NCBI RefSeq assembly: GCF_039729015.1
Contig: NZ_CP155792.1
Coordinates: 3,637,697 to 3,701,696, forward strand
Source of the DNA: Blastococcus sp. HT6-30
GTDB taxonomy: Bacteria > Actinomycetota > Actinomycetes > Mycobacteriales > Geodermatophilaceae
Direction: 5' to 3'
Length of the DNA stretch: 64,000 bases
The notes under the pieces were generated by a model, which did not search any database, was not told the origin of the DNA, and saw only the letters and a program-made list of their open reading frames with translations. Positions 55,217-63,891 of the stretch are shown here, piece by piece. The position numbers and the translations under genes were made by a program. Numbering within the stretch: position 1 is the stretch's first letter; every line of letters begins with the position of its first letter.

Positions 55217-56638
55217 GTGGCCACCATCCCGCCCGGCACGCCTGCCGGTCCCGGACAGCAGGGGGCGCACCACGGTGCGCATCCCCATCCCGCGCCGCGG
55301 CATCCGCGGCTCGACCCGCTGGCCGACCGGTACGCAGCACGGACCCACGGGATGAAGTCCTCGGAGATCCGGGCGCTGTTCTCCGTCGTGAGCCGGCCCG
55401 AGGTGGTCTCCCTCGCCGGCGGTATGCCCGCCGTCACCGCGCTCCCACTGGACGCCGTCGGCTCGATGATCGGCGACCTGGTGTCCGGGATGGGCGCGCA
55501 GACGCTGCAGTACGGCTCCGGTCAGGGTGACCCCCGGCTGCGCGAGCGGATCTGCGACGTCATGGCCCTCGAGGGCATCACCGACGCCTCGCCCAGCGAG
55601 GTCGTCGTCACGGTGGGCTCCCAGCAGGGCCTGGACCTGGTCACCCGCGTCTTCTGCGACCCGGACGACGTGATCCTCGCCGAGGGCCCGTCCTATGTGG
55701 GCGCCCTGGGGGTCTTCCAGGCCGCCCAGGCGCGGGTCCGGCACGTCGCCATGGACGACGACGGGCTCATCCCCGAGGCGCTGGAGGAGGCGCTGGTCGC
55801 CTGCCGCGCCGCGGGTGACCGGGTGAAGTTCCTCTACACGGTGCCGAACTTCCACAACCCGGCCGGCGTGACCCTCTCGGAGCCTCGCCGCGAGGCGATC
55901 ATGGCGATCGCCGAGCGCTGGGACCTGCTGATCATCGAGGACAACCCCTACGGGCTGCTGGGCTTCGAGCAGGAGCCGATGCGCGCGCTGCGGGCCCGCG
56001 ACGCCCACCGGGTCATCTACCTCGGCTCGTTCTCCAAGACCTTCTCCCCGGGGCTCCGCGTCGGCTGGGTCCTCGCCCCGCTGGCCGTCCGGGAGAAGCT
56101 GGTCCTGGCCACCGAGGCGCAGGTCCTCTGCCCGCCGTCCCTCACCCAGTACGCCGTCGCCCGGTATCTGGACACCCAGCCCTGGCGCGAGCAGATCAAG
56201 CTGTTCACCGAGCTGTACCGCGAGCGGCGGGACGCCTGCCTGGAGTCCCTCGAGGCCATGATGCCGGCCGGCACCACCTGGACCCACCCGCATGGCGGGT
56301 TCTACGTCTGGCTGAAGTTGCCGGCCGGTCTGGACGCCAAGCTGATGCAGCCCCGAGCCGTGGGTTCCCTGGTGGCCTACGTGCCGGGCATCGGCTTCTA
56401 CGCCGACGGCAGCGGCCAGGAGTACATGCGGCTGTCCTACTGCTACCCGGAGCCGGACCAGATCCGGGAGGGCGTGCGCCGCCTGGCGCGCGTCATCGAG
56501 GCCGAGCTGGACCTGCACTCCACCTTCGACAAGGTCGACACCGGAACCTTCCGGGCCGTCCGGGCGGGCTCCGGCCAGGACGCCGAGTCCATGGTCGGGC
56601 CGGCCAACAGCGACCGATACGAGGACGGCCGAGCATGA
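55217..56638 (+). CDS. PLP-dependent aminotransferase, class I/II (LysN/2-aminoadipate-like)
   Basis: A 473-aa fold-type I aminotransferase. The Schiff-base Lys is K274 in GSFSKTFSPGLRVGW. SLAGGMPAVTALPLD and LQYGSGQGDPRLRERI, together with TVPNFHNPAGVTLSEPRR, are typical of the 2-aminoadipate/aromatic aminotransferase and MocR-related branch, but no DNA-binding domain is attached. Both ends are extended, with a His/Pro-rich N terminus (1-35) and a disordered C terminus. The real substrate is uncertain. The start at 55217 rests on the -10 box; a longer frame starts at 55172. It is coupled to ddl by an ATGA overlap. Confidence 0.85.
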   Translation: MATIPPGTPAGPGQQGAHHGAHPHPAPRHPRLDPLADRYAARTHGMKSSEIRALFSVVSRPEVVSLAGGMPAVTALPLDAVGSMIGDLVSGMGAQTLQYGSGQGDPRLRERICDVMALEGITDASPSEVVVTVGSQQGLDLVTRVFCDPDDVILAEGPSYVGALGVFQAAQARVRHVAMDDDGLIPEALEEALVACRAAGDRVKFLYTVPNFHNPAGVTLSEPRREAIMAIAERWDLLIIEDNPYGLLGFEQEPMRALRARDAHRVIYLGSFSKTFSPGLRVGWVLAPLAVREKLVLATEAQVLCPPSLTQYAVARYLDTQPWREQIKLFTELYRERRDACLESLEAMMPAGTTWTHPHGGFYVWLKLPAGLDAKLMQPRAVGSLVAYVPGIGFYADGSGQEYMRLSYCYPEPDQIREGVRRLARVIEAELDLHSTFDKVDTGTFRAVRAGSGQDAESMVGPANSDRYEDGRA

Positions 56639-57630
56639 CCGAGTCCGCCGCCGCGCGCGTACCGGCTCCCGGCACCCCGTCGGAGCCGTTACGCGCCGTC
56701 GTCCTCGCCGGTGGGCTGACGTTCGAGCGGGAGGTCAGCCTCTCCTCGGGCACCCAGGTGGTCGAGGAGCTGACCCGCGCCGGGCTCGACGCGGAGCTGC
56801 GGGACGCCGACGCCGAGCTCCTGCCAGGACTCGCCGCCGTGCCCGCCGATGCCGTCTTCATCGCCCTGCACGGCGCCACCGGAGAGGACGGCGCTCTCCG
56901 GGCGGTCCTGGACCTGGCCGGGGTCCCCTACGTGGGCTCGCCGGCTGCCGCCTGCCGCCTGGCCTGGGACAAGCCGGCCGCCAAGTCGGTCGTCCGGACG
57001 GCCGGGGTGACGACGCCGGACTGGGTCGCCCTTCCGCACAGCACCTTCCGCGAACTGGGCGCCGGGGCAGTGCTCGACCTGATGGTCGCCCGCCTGGGCC
57101 TGCCGCTCATGGTGAAGCCCGCGTCCGGCGGCTCGGCCCTGGGCGTGCAGAAGGTCAGCCGGGTCGAGGACCTGCCGGCGGCCATGGTGAGCTGCTTCGC
57201 CTACGGCGACACCGTGATGGTCGAGCGGTACGTCGAGGGGGTCGAGGTCGCCCTGGCCGTCATCGACCTCGGCAACGGGCCGGAGGCGCTGCCCGCCGTC
57301 GAGATCGAACCGGAGTCCGGCGTCTTCGACTACACCTCCCGCTACACCCCCGGGCTCACCGAGTACCACGCTCCGGCACGAATTCCCGACGCCGTCGCCG
57401 CCCGGGCGGCGGAGGTCGCCGTCCGGGTGCACGAGGTGCTCGGTCTGGCCGACCTCTCCCGTACCGACGCGATCGTCACGCCGGACGGTGACGTCCACTT
57501 CCTCGAGGTGAACGTCTCGCCGGGTCTTACCGAGACCTCCATGTTCCCGATGGCGGTGGAGGCGGCCGGATACGAGCTGGGCGACGTCCTCGCCCGGCTG
57601 CTGGCCCGCCGGTCCGGCTCCACCGGCTGA
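56635..57630 (+). CDS. D-alanine--D-alanine ligase-like ATP-grasp enzyme
   Basis: A 331-aa ATP-grasp ligase, probably joining two D-Ala residues for the peptidoglycan stem. Visible parts are VVLAGGLTFEREVSLSSG, FIALHGATGEDGALRAVLDLAGVPYVGS, the ATP-binding LMVKPASGGSALGV, and FLEVNVSPGLTETSMFP with metal ligands. It differs from classical DdlA in using VHFLEVNVSPG and lacking the usual EINTMPG wording, so a specialised or second Ddl is possible. It overlaps the aminotransferase stop. Given its place next to cell-wall genes, wall precursor synthesis is the best inference. Confidence 0.85.
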   Translation: MTESAAARVPAPGTPSEPLRAVVLAGGLTFEREVSLSSGTQVVEELTRAGLDAELRDADAELLPGLAAVPADAVFIALHGATGEDGALRAVLDLAGVPYVGSPAAACRLAWDKPAAKSVVRTAGVTTPDWVALPHSTFRELGAGAVLDLMVARLGLPLMVKPASGGSALGVQKVSRVEDLPAAMVSCFAYGDTVMVERYVEGVEVALAVIDLGNGPEALPAVEIEPESGVFDYTSRYTPGLTEYHAPARIPDAVAARAAEVAVRVHEVLGLADLSRTDAIVTPDGDVHFLEVNVSPGLTETSMFPMAVEAAGYELGDVLARLLARRSGSTG

Positions 57631-57647
57631 CCACCGGCCCCGCGACG

Positions 57648-57688
57648 GATTGAGGCCCCTTACGTCAGTGACGCAAGGGGCCTCAATC
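57648..57688. terminator. Bidirectional hairpin between ddl and parB
   Basis: Arms GATTGAGGCCCCTT and its complement give 14 bp, followed inward by one mismatch and CGTCA/TGACG. Lies 17 bp from both convergent stops (57630, 57705). Confidence 0.85.
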
Positions 57689-57704
57689 CTGAGGATGGCG
57701 TCGC

Positions 57705-58760
57705 TCAATCCTCCGCGCGGCGTCCGGTGATCTCCGGCGCCATGACGCCGATGATCCGCTGGAGGTCGTCGACCGAGCCGAACTCGACGACGATCTTGCC
57801 CTTGGCCCGGCCGATCTGGATCTTCACCTTGGTCTCGAACATGTCGGAGAGTCGGGACCCCAGCTCCTCGACCCCGGGGGCGCTGAGGTGGCGCGCCCGG
57901 CGCTTGGCCGTCGGCTGCTCGGCCGCAGCCAGCGCCACGGCTTCCTCGGTCGCGCGGACCGACATCCCCTCGGCGACGATGCGGGTGGCCAGCGCGTCCT
58001 GGGCTTCGGCATCGTGCAGTCCGAGCAGCGCACGGGCGTGGCCGGCGGAGATCACCCCGGCGGCGACCCGGGTCTGCACCTTCACCGGCAGCTTCATCAG
58101 CCGGATGGTGTTGGTGACCTGGGAACGGCTCCGGCCGATGCGCTGCGCGAGCTCCTCGTGGGTGGCCCCGAACTCCTCCAGCAGCTGCTGGTAGGCGGCG
58201 GCCTCCTCCAAGGGGTTGAGCTGGACGCGGTGGATGTTCTCCAGCAGGGCGTCGCGCAGCATGGCGTCGTCGGTGGTGTCCCGCACGATCGCCGGGACGC
58301 TGTCCAGCCCCGCCGCACGGGATGCGCGCAGCCGGCGCTCACCCATGATCAGCTCGTAGCGGCCGTCGCCGGCCTCGCGGACGACGATCGGCTGGAGAAG
58401 GCCGAACTCCCGGACGCTGTGCGTCAGCTCCTCCAGCGCCTCGTCGTCGAAGACCTGCCGCGGCTGCTTCGGGTTCGGGACGACGTCGTCGACCGCCACC
58501 TCGCGGAGCTGCGCGCCGGGCACCCCGACGGCCCCGTTCTCCGCCGTGGCGGAAGGCGCGGGCACCAGGCTGACCGGCGAGGAGGACGACTCCGGCGTCT
58601 GCTCACCGGCACCGTTCGCCGCGCGCTCGCCCGGCCGGCCGGTCTCGTCACGCTCGGGGGCGGGCGCCGGGGCCGGTGCGGCCACCGGGGCAGCAGCGGG
58701 GGGCGGCCCGGTCGGGATGAGCGCCGCCAGCCCGCGTCCCAGGCCACCTCGCTTCGTCAT
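57705..58760 (-). CDS. parB: Chromosome-partitioning protein ParB
   Basis: A 351-aa CTPase/DNA clamp that loads at parS and spreads. The N terminus ([14 protein letters not shown]) is the usual ParA-activating segment. Residues 25-95 are a low-complexity linker. The CTP-binding motif is [12 protein letters not shown], the helix-turn-helix that reads parS is [23 protein letters not shown], and the C-terminal dimer domain ([25 protein letters not shown]) ends the protein. The ATG at 58760 follows GAGGAG. It follows parA by 25 bp. Five parS-like sites exist in the window. Confidence 0.95.
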   Translation of the reverse strand: MTKRGGLGRGLAALIPTGPPPAAAPVAAPAPAPAPERDETGRPGERAANGAGEQTPESSSSPVSLVPAPSATAENGAVGVPGAQLREVAVDDVVPNPKQPRQVFDDEALEELTHSVREFGLLQPIVVREAGDGRYELIMGERRLRASRAAGLDSVPAIVRDTTDDAMLRDALLENIHRVQLNPLEEAAAYQQLLEEFGATHEELAQRIGRSRSQVTNTIRLMKLPVKVQTRVAAGVISAGHARALLGLHDAEAQDALATRIVAEGMSVRATEEAVALAAAEQPTAKRRARHLSAPGVEELGSRLSDMFETKVKIQIGRAKGKIVVEFGSVDDLQRIIGVMAPEITGRRAED

Positions 58761-58785
58761 GACTGCTCCTCGCTGGCGGTGGTGC

Positions 58786-59841
58786 TCACTGGGAATCCTG
58801 GGTGCGGAAGGGAGCCGCGGTCTCACCGAAGGCGAGCGCGCCGACCGGGGTGGCCCCGTTGCTGCCGGCACCGCTGTCGAGCGGCTCCAGGGCGACGCCG
58901 CGCTGGGCGAGCTCGCGGGCGGCCTCCACGTAGCTTGTGGACCCGCGGGACCCCGGGTCGTAGGTCAGCACGGACTGCCCGTAGCCGGGCGCCTCGGAGA
59001 CGCGGACGTTCCGGGGGATCACCGCGTTCAGCACCAGCTCGCCGAAGTGGTTGCGCACCTCGTCGGCCACCTGGTCGGCCAGCTTGGTGCGCCCGTCGTA
59101 CATCGTCAGCAGGATGGTCCGGACGGCGATCCCCGGGTTGAGGTGCTGGCGGACCAGGTCGATGTTGTTGAGCAGCTGCCCTAGGCCTTCGAGCGCGTAG
59201 TACTCGCACTGGATGGGGATGAGCACCTCGTCACCCGCCACCAGCGCATTGAGCGTCAGCAGACCCAGTGACGGCGGGCAGTCGATCAGCACGTAGTGCG
59301 GTCGGCGGTCCTGTGGGAGCGCCGCGACGTAGGCCTCGATCGCGCGACGCAGGCGGTGCTCCCGGGCGACGACGGAGACGAGCTCGATCTCGGCGCCGGC
59401 CAGGTCGATGGTCGCCGGCACGCACAGCAGGTTCGGACTGGCCGTGGTGGGGTGCACCACCTCAGACAGCGTGCTGTCGCCGACGAGCGCGTCGTAGATG
59501 CTCGGGGTGCCCACGGTGTGCTCCACCCCCAGAGCGGTGCTCGTGTTCCCCTGGGGGTCGAGATCGATGACCAGCGTCCGCAGCCCGTACAGGGCGAGCG
59601 CCACGCCCAGGTTCACCGTCGACGTGGTCTTGCCGACGCCGCCCTTCTGGTTGGCGATGGTGATGACCCTGATCCGCCCGGGCGCCGGAAAGGGCTCCTG
59701 ATCGGCGGCGTGGAGAACGCGCGTGGCGCGCAGCGCCTCCATGGCGATCGGACTGTCGAAGTCCGCCAGGCTTCCGGAGGACGGCGCCGACGACTGGTCT
59801 GCGGCGAGGTTGCTGCGCAGCCGCTCGCCCGGGTCGGTCAT
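58786..59841 (-). CDS. parA: Chromosome-partitioning ATPase ParA (Soj)
   Basis: A 351-aa deviant Walker ATPase that moves the ParB-parS complex. The P loop KGGVGKTT is at residues 66-73, switch motifs [13 protein letters not shown] and [17 protein letters not shown] follow, and [15 protein letters not shown] is conserved. The N-terminal 55 residues and C-terminal 40 residues are variable. The ATG at 59841 lies about 25 bp from the nearest parS. It follows rsmG in the conserved rpmH-to-parB order. Confidence 0.95.
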   Translation of the reverse strand: MTDPGERLRSNLAADQSSAPSSGSLADFDSPIAMEALRATRVLHAADQEPFPAPGRIRVITIANQKGGVGKTTSTVNLGVALALYGLRTLVIDLDPQGNTSTALGVEHTVGTPSIYDALVGDSTLSEVVHPTTASPNLLCVPATIDLAGAEIELVSVVAREHRLRRAIEAYVAALPQDRRPHYVLIDCPPSLGLLTLNALVAGDEVLIPIQCEYYALEGLGQLLNNIDLVRQHLNPGIAVRTILLTMYDGRTKLADQVADEVRNHFGELVLNAVIPRNVRVSEAPGYGQSVLTYDPGSRGSTSYVEAARELAQRGVALEPLDSGAGSNGATPVGALAFGETAAPFRTQDSQ

Positions 59842-59866
59842 CGCGGATCCTTCCTCTGCCGGCGGA

Positions 59867-59880
59867 GTTTCACGTGGAAC
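59867..59880. promoter_or_regulatory. parS site upstream of parA (variant)
   Basis: GTTTCACGTGGAAC combines one half of the canonical TTTCACGTGAAA with one half of the TTCCACGTGGAA form. It is 19 bp from the next site. Located between rsmG and parA, so ParB bound here could also repress parAB. Confidence 0.8.
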
Positions 59881-59898
59881 CCTACGGGTAGCTGGACC

Positions 59899-59914
59899 TG
59901 TTCCACGTGGAACA
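59899..59914. promoter_or_regulatory. parS site upstream of parA
   Basis: TGTTCCACGTGGAACA is a perfect 16-bp palindrome and the longest parS-like match in the window. Confidence 0.85.
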
Positions 59915-59935
59915 GGGTCGCTCGCCGGAGCATCC

Positions 59936-60625
59936 TCACCGTTCTCCGCGCGTCATGACCACCACGGTAGTGGCAGCGTCTCCCAGGGATGCACCGACGG
60001 CACGCGCCTCGACGTCCCGCATTCCCGCAGCCCAGAGTTCGGGGAGCAGGCCGGGGAGCTCGTCCAGGGCTCGTGCCCCGACGAGCGCCACCAGCTGGGC
60101 TCCCGGGCGGAGCAACCCACGGCACCAGCCGACGAGACGGGGGAGCGGCGCGACAGCCCGCGCGGTGACCACGTCCACCCGGCCGACAGCCGTGACGACG
60201 CCCCGGTCCTCGGCGCGTCCCCGCACCACCCGCCACGACGACGAGCCCGCCAGGTCCGCCACCGCCTCCTCGAGGAACTCGACCCGGCGAGCCATCGGCT
60301 CCACCAGGGTCAGCGCGATGTCGGGCCGGGCCAGACCCAGAGGGATCCCTGGAAGCCCCGCACCGCTGCCGACGTCGACGACGCGGGCGTCCCGCGGAAC
60401 GGCCTCGGCGACCGCCGCGCTGTTGAGCACGTGCCGCTCCCACAGCCGGGGCACCTCGCGCGGCCCGATCAGGCCGCGGGTGACCCCGTCGGTGGCCAGC
60501 CGCGCCACGTACCGCTGCGCCACCGGCAGCGCCTCGCCGAAGACGCCGGTGGCCGCGGCCGGTGGCGCGGGCGGAGCCGCCCCCCCGGCCGCGGCCGCGC
60601 CCGGCGCCGGACGTCCGTCGGTCAC
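59936..60625 (-). CDS. rsmG: 16S rRNA m7G527 methyltransferase RsmG (GidB)
   Basis: A 229-aa SAM-dependent methyltransferase that modifies G527 in the 530 loop of 16S rRNA; loss gives low-level streptomycin resistance. The SAM motif is VVDVGSGAGLPGIPLGLARP. WERHVLNSAAV and VTARAVAPLPRL are diagnostic. The first 25 residues are Ala/Pro-rich. The GTG at 60625 overlaps the jag stop by four bases (GTGA). Part of the conserved rnpA-yidD-yidC-jag-rsmG chain. Confidence 0.94.
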   Translation of the reverse strand: MTDGRPAPGAAAAGGAAPPAPPAAATGVFGEALPVAQRYVARLATDGVTRGLIGPREVPRLWERHVLNSAAVAEAVPRDARVVDVGSGAGLPGIPLGLARPDIALTLVEPMARRVEFLEEAVADLAGSSSWRVVRGRAEDRGVVTAVGRVDVVTARAVAPLPRLVGWCRGLLRPGAQLVALVGARALDELPGLLPELWAAGMRDVEARAVGASLGDAATTVVVMTRGER

Positions 60626-61215
60626 CTGTCGGGCAGGACCACGACGCGGCGGTTGGGCTCCTCGCCCTCCGACTCGCTGTGCACCCCGGAGACCGAGGCG
60701 ATGACGTCGTGGACGACCTTCCGCTCGAACGGGTTCATCGGGCTGAGTCGCTCCGGCTGCCCGCTGGAGGAGACACGGCGTGCGGTCTCCCCGGCGAGGG
60801 TGGTCAGGTCTGCCCGGCGCTCGGCCCGGTAGCCGCCGACGTCGAGCATCAGCCGGCTGCGCACGCCGGTCGACTGGGCGACGGCGAGCCGGGTCAGCTC
60901 CTGCAGCGCCTCCAGGGTGGCGCCGTCGGGGCCGATCAGGTCGTCGAGGCGGCCACCGACGATCGCGACCGATGCCCGGTCGCCCTCCACGTCCAGGTCG
61001 ATGTCGCCGTCGACGTCGAGGATGTCGAGGAGGCGCTCGAGGTAGTCACCGGCGACGTCCCCCTCCCGGACCAGCAGGTCGTCACCGCTCCCACCGGCCT
61101 CACCGGCCCCACGCGGCTCGACCTCGACGGCCTCGACGACGGCGTCGTCGCTGGCGGGGTCGGCGTCGGGCAAGGCGGGGGCGTTGTCTGTCACGGGCTG
61201 CTGCGGAGCACTCAC
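60622..61215 (-). CDS. jag: Jag/KhpB-type RNA-binding protein (KH-R3H)
   Basis: A 197-aa protein with an acidic N terminus (1-50), a KH-like domain (LIGPDGATLEALQELTRLAVAQSTG) and a C-terminal R3H domain (SPMNPFERKVVHDVI, ending in EEPNRRVVVLP). Such proteins bind RNA and affect cell-wall elongation in Gram-positives. The GTG at 61215 follows GGGAGGAAC; a longer frame to 61416 is not conserved. It lies between yidC and rsmG. Confidence 0.92.
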   Translation of the reverse strand: MSAPQQPVTDNAPALPDADPASDDAVVEAVEVEPRGAGEAGGSGDDLLVREGDVAGDYLERLLDILDVDGDIDLDVEGDRASVAIVGGRLDDLIGPDGATLEALQELTRLAVAQSTGVRSRLMLDVGGYRAERRADLTTLAGETARRVSSSGQPERLSPMNPFERKVVHDVIASVSGVHSESEGEEPNRRVVVLPDR

Positions 61216-61303
61216 GGGTGTTCCTCCCAGTTCTGTGCGGCGGCCGGGTGTCCCCGGTGGTCGGTGTGCCGGACGTACCGGCGGGGGAGCGGTCGAGCGG
61301 TGG

Positions 61304-62416
61304 TCAGCGCCGCTTCCGCTTTCCGCGGTTGGCCGGGCCCTGTCCCGAGCCCGGGCGGGAACCGCCGCCGGCACGGGGCGTCCCGTTGGCCGAGCCGCCG
61401 GACGCGGGCCGCGCACCGTTGCCGCCGGCCGTCGGCGAACCGTCCGCGCCGGCCGCGGTGCTGCCGGTCGCCTCGGTCGTCGGAGTCGCCGACGGCGTGG
61501 TGGGGGGCGTCGTCGGCGCGCCCTGCTTCGAGCGGACCGGCTTGGCGCCGGGCTTCGGCGCGAGCGTGCGCGGGTCGACCACGGGCCTGCCCTCCGCGGC
61601 CTTGGCCTTCGCCGCGTCGGAGCCGGGCGGCGGCATCTTGCGGAGGATGAAGAACTGCTGGCCCAGCGTCCACAGGTTGTTGACCATCCAGTAGATGAGG
61701 ACGCCGATCGGGAAGATGAAGCCGGAGACGAAGAGGCTGATCGGGACGCCGTAGAGCATCAGCTTCTGGATCATGGCGGCCTGGCCCTCGACCGGGCCGG
61801 AGCGCGACATGATCTGCCGCTGCGTGAAGTACGTCGTGGCGCACATGACCACGATCAGCGCGAAGGCGACGATCCGGATGTTGGTGTAGTTGACGCCCTG
61901 GATCCCCAGGATCGCCTGCTCCTTGGCGCCGCTCATGTTGAACGACGAGGAGATCGGGGCCCCGAAGAGCTTGGCGCGCGCCGCCTCGTCGGTGAGCTCG
62001 TCGGTCCACGAGTACAGCCCGTCCTTGCCCGGCGCCAGCCGGCGCAGGACGTGGAAGAGCGACAGGAAGATCGGGATCTGCGGCAGGATCGGCAGACAGC
62101 CGGCCAGCGGGTTGACCCCGCGCTCCTTCTGGAGCTGCTGCATCGCGACGGCCATGCCCTGGCGGTCGCTACCGTACTGCTTGCGCAGCTTGGCGATCTC
62201 GGGCTGCAGCTCCTGCATCGCCCGCTGCGACTTCACCTGCTTCACGAACAGCGGGAAGAGGATCAGCCGGATCGTGACGACCAGGAAGACGATCGCCAGC
62301 ACCCAGCTCAGCCCGCCGAGCGCCGTCTCCGGCGCGGGGTCACCGAGGACCAGGTCCCAGAGCGAGTGCCACCGGGCCATCACCCAGGAGATCGCGGTGT
62401 ACAGCCAGTCAAGCAA
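61304..62416 (-). CDS. yidC: Membrane protein insertase YidC (Oxa1 family)
   Basis: A 370-aa insertase. Five helices are visible, starting [15 protein letters not shown]. The conserved hydrophilic-groove Arg is in [11 protein letters not shown], followed by the cytoplasmic hairpin ([19 protein letters not shown]) and [19 protein letters not shown]. After residue 280 the tail is Pro/Thr/Gly-rich and ends GKRKRR, a basic ribosome-binding tail. The start is a TTG at 62416 overlapping the yidD stop by eight bases, with AGGAGGAG upstream. An upstream GTG at 62491 would add 25 Arg/Pro residues unlike YidC. Confidence 0.93.
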   Translation of the reverse strand: MLDWLYTAISWVMARWHSLWDLVLGDPAPETALGGLSWVLAIVFLVVTIRLILFPLFVKQVKSQRAMQELQPEIAKLRKQYGSDRQGMAVAMQQLQKERGVNPLAGCLPILPQIPIFLSLFHVLRRLAPGKDGLYSWTDELTDEAARAKLFGAPISSSFNMSGAKEQAILGIQGVNYTNIRIVAFALIVVMCATTYFTQRQIMSRSGPVEGQAAMIQKLMLYGVPISLFVSGFIFPIGVLIYWMVNNLWTLGQQFFILRKMPPPGSDAAKAKAAEGRPVVDPRTLAPKPGAKPVRSKQGAPTTPPTTPSATPTTEATGSTAAGADGSPTAGGNGARPASGGSANGTPRAGGGSRPGSGQGPANRGKRKRR

Positions 62417-62804
62417 CGGAGGACTCCTCCTGCGGGGTCCGGCACGCGGCCGGCGGGGTGGCCTCGCGGCCGGGGTCATCGGACGGCGCACCCGAGGGGC
62501 GTGCCGCTGAACTGGACGAGCGGGCGCCCGTCCCGGTTCCGCGCCGCCCGGTCACCGGCGGGACGAGGTCGACGCCCCCGGGGTGCCAGGGGGCGCACTT
62601 GAGCAACCGGACGAACGCCAGCCAGGTGCCGCGTCCCGCGCCGTGCCGGGCCACGGCCTCGGCCGCGTAGGCGCTGCACGTGGGGTGGAACCGGCAGCGC
62701 GGGGGGAGGGCCGGGCTGATGGCGCGGGAGTAGAAGCCCACCGCGCGCAGCAGCAGCCGAGCGACGGGCGAGCGGTGCGGGGTCGGCACGCGGCCGGCGC
62801 TCAT
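62409..62804 (-). CDS. yidD: Membrane protein insertion efficiency factor YidD
   Basis: A 131-aa member of the YidD/Hlp family. The core is intact: [39 protein letters not shown], with the conserved Cys pair, and [14 protein letters not shown]. The last 45 residues are a low-complexity extension beyond the usual 80-90 aa. It overlaps rnpA at the start (ATGA) and yidC at the end. Acts at the inner face of the membrane with YidC. Confidence 0.93.
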   Translation of the reverse strand: MSAGRVPTPHRSPVARLLLRAVGFYSRAISPALPPRCRFHPTCSAYAAEAVARHGAGRGTWLAFVRLLKCAPWHPGGVDLVPPVTGRRGTGTGARSSSSAARPSGAPSDDPGREATPPAACRTPQEESSVA

Positions 62805-63181
62805 CGCGCCCGCGCCCGGTCGCCGAGCAACCGGTCCAGGCCTGCGGACAGGTCGCGGTGCAACACGGCGGAGTCCGCGGTCGCGGCCTCCGGACGGGCC
62901 CGGACCACCAGGTCGGCACCGGCCGGGAGCCGGCCGAGTTCGGCCCGGACGACGGCCCGCAGGCGACGGGTCACCCGGTGGCGGACCACCGAGTTGCCCA
63001 CGCTCTTGCCCACCACGAAACCGGCCCGCGCAGCCACCGGCGACGGGTGGTCGCCGGTCGGCTGCTCGGGCCGTTCGGAAAGGAGGTGCAGCACCATGGT
63101 CGGCCGCCCGGCGCGCCGGCCGGAACGGACGACCGCGGTGAAATCCGGGCGCCGGCGCAGGCGTGCCTGCGCAGGCAGCAC
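62801..63181 (-). CDS. rnpA: Ribonuclease P protein component
   Basis: A 126-aa basic protein that assists the RNase P RNA in maturing tRNA 5' ends. The RNR motif is [17 protein letters not shown]. The N terminus ([24 protein letters not shown]) is typical. A gap of one base separates it from the rpmH stop, and its TGA overlaps the yidD start. Confidence 0.95.
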   Translation of the reverse strand: MLPAQARLRRRPDFTAVVRSGRRAGRPTMVLHLLSERPEQPTGDHPSPVAARAGFVVGKSVGNSVVRHRVTRRLRAVVRAELGRLPAGADLVVRARPEAATADSAVLHRDLSAGLDRLLGDRARAR

Positions 63182-63182
63182 G

Positions 63183-63320
63183 TCAGGCGGAGAGCTTCTC
63201 GCGGCCCTTGCGCCGACGGGTGGCGAGGATCGCCCGGCCCGCGCGGGTCCGCATCCGCAGCCGGAAGCCGTGGGTCTTGGACCGGCGACGGTTGTTCGGC
63301 TGGAACGTGCGCTTGCTCAC
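63183..63320 (-). CDS. rpmH: 50S ribosomal protein L34
   Basis: A 45-aa protein read directly from the sequence: [20 protein letters not shown] and [20 protein letters not shown], which is unmistakably L34. The GTG at 63320 has GGAG 6 nt upstream. It is the first gene of the leftward operon and marks the border of the origin-proximal intergenic region. Confidence 0.96.
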   Translation of the reverse strand: MSKRTFQPNNRRRSKTHGFRLRMRTRAGRAILATRRRKGREKLSA

Positions 63321-63492
63321 GAGGTACTCCCACTACACGACATCGGCGGTGCGCTCCCGTCGGTGGACGGGGGCGCGCAGGGTGTCGGGTCGGCACAACG
63401 GCCGCCCCTGCCACCCGGAAGCTGGCACTGCGGAGCGCCGGACCGGCACCCGACCGGCGCAGGCACGCTGCAGCGGCCGGGAACGGGCCGAC

Positions 63493-63501
63493 CCGTCCAC
63501 A
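63493..63501 (+). promoter_or_regulatory. DnaA-box-like site
   Basis: CCGTCCACA fits the relaxed actinobacterial consensus (Y-Y-N-TCCACA). It lies 173 bp upstream of rpmH. Confidence 0.5.
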
Positions 63502-63655
63502 GACTGCGGCAAGCATAGCCGAGGACCGGGCAGTGCCGGCGAACGACCGCCCATGATGGTCCCACGGGACCGCGGCGGCTTCCCCGGCGCGCCGGGGAAG
63601 GGACGGTCCCGTCGACCCCGGGGCGCGCCCGACGGCCACGGCGGCGTTGCCCGGC

Positions 63656-63664
63656 TGTGGATGG
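63656..63664 (-). promoter_or_regulatory. DnaA-box-like site
   Basis: On the minus strand CCATCCACA fits the relaxed DnaA-box consensus. Confidence 0.45.
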
Positions 63665-63850
63665 AGCTGTTAGCGTCGCCGTCGCTCCGCGTCGGGCGTC
63701 AGGGTCACGACGCGCGGGCCGACCTCGTCGGTCGACCGACCGCCGAGCCACTCCTCCAGCCGCCCGATCCGGGCCGTGACCAGCCAAGATGCTGCACCGG
63801 CCATAGTTCCTCGCGGAGCCGGCGCACCATCCTGCCGGCCGCGCACAGCC

Positions 63851-63891
63851 TGTGGACACCGATGTGGACCACATGCGTTCGTGTGTCCACA
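63851..63891. promoter_or_regulatory. Cluster of three DnaA-box-like sites before dnaA
   Basis: GTGTCCACA on the minus strand (63851-63859), TGGTCCACA on the minus strand (63863-63871) and GTGTCCACA on the plus strand (63883-63891). Each differs from TTGTCCACA by one or two bases. Their closeness suggests DnaA binding, for autoregulation or as part of the origin. Confidence 0.6.

Noticed and set aside
61304..62491. Longer YidC from the GTG at 62491
   Set aside because: The extra 25 residues are Arg/Pro-rich and overlap yidD; the TTG at 62416 has a good Shine-Dalgarno and gives the expected N terminus.
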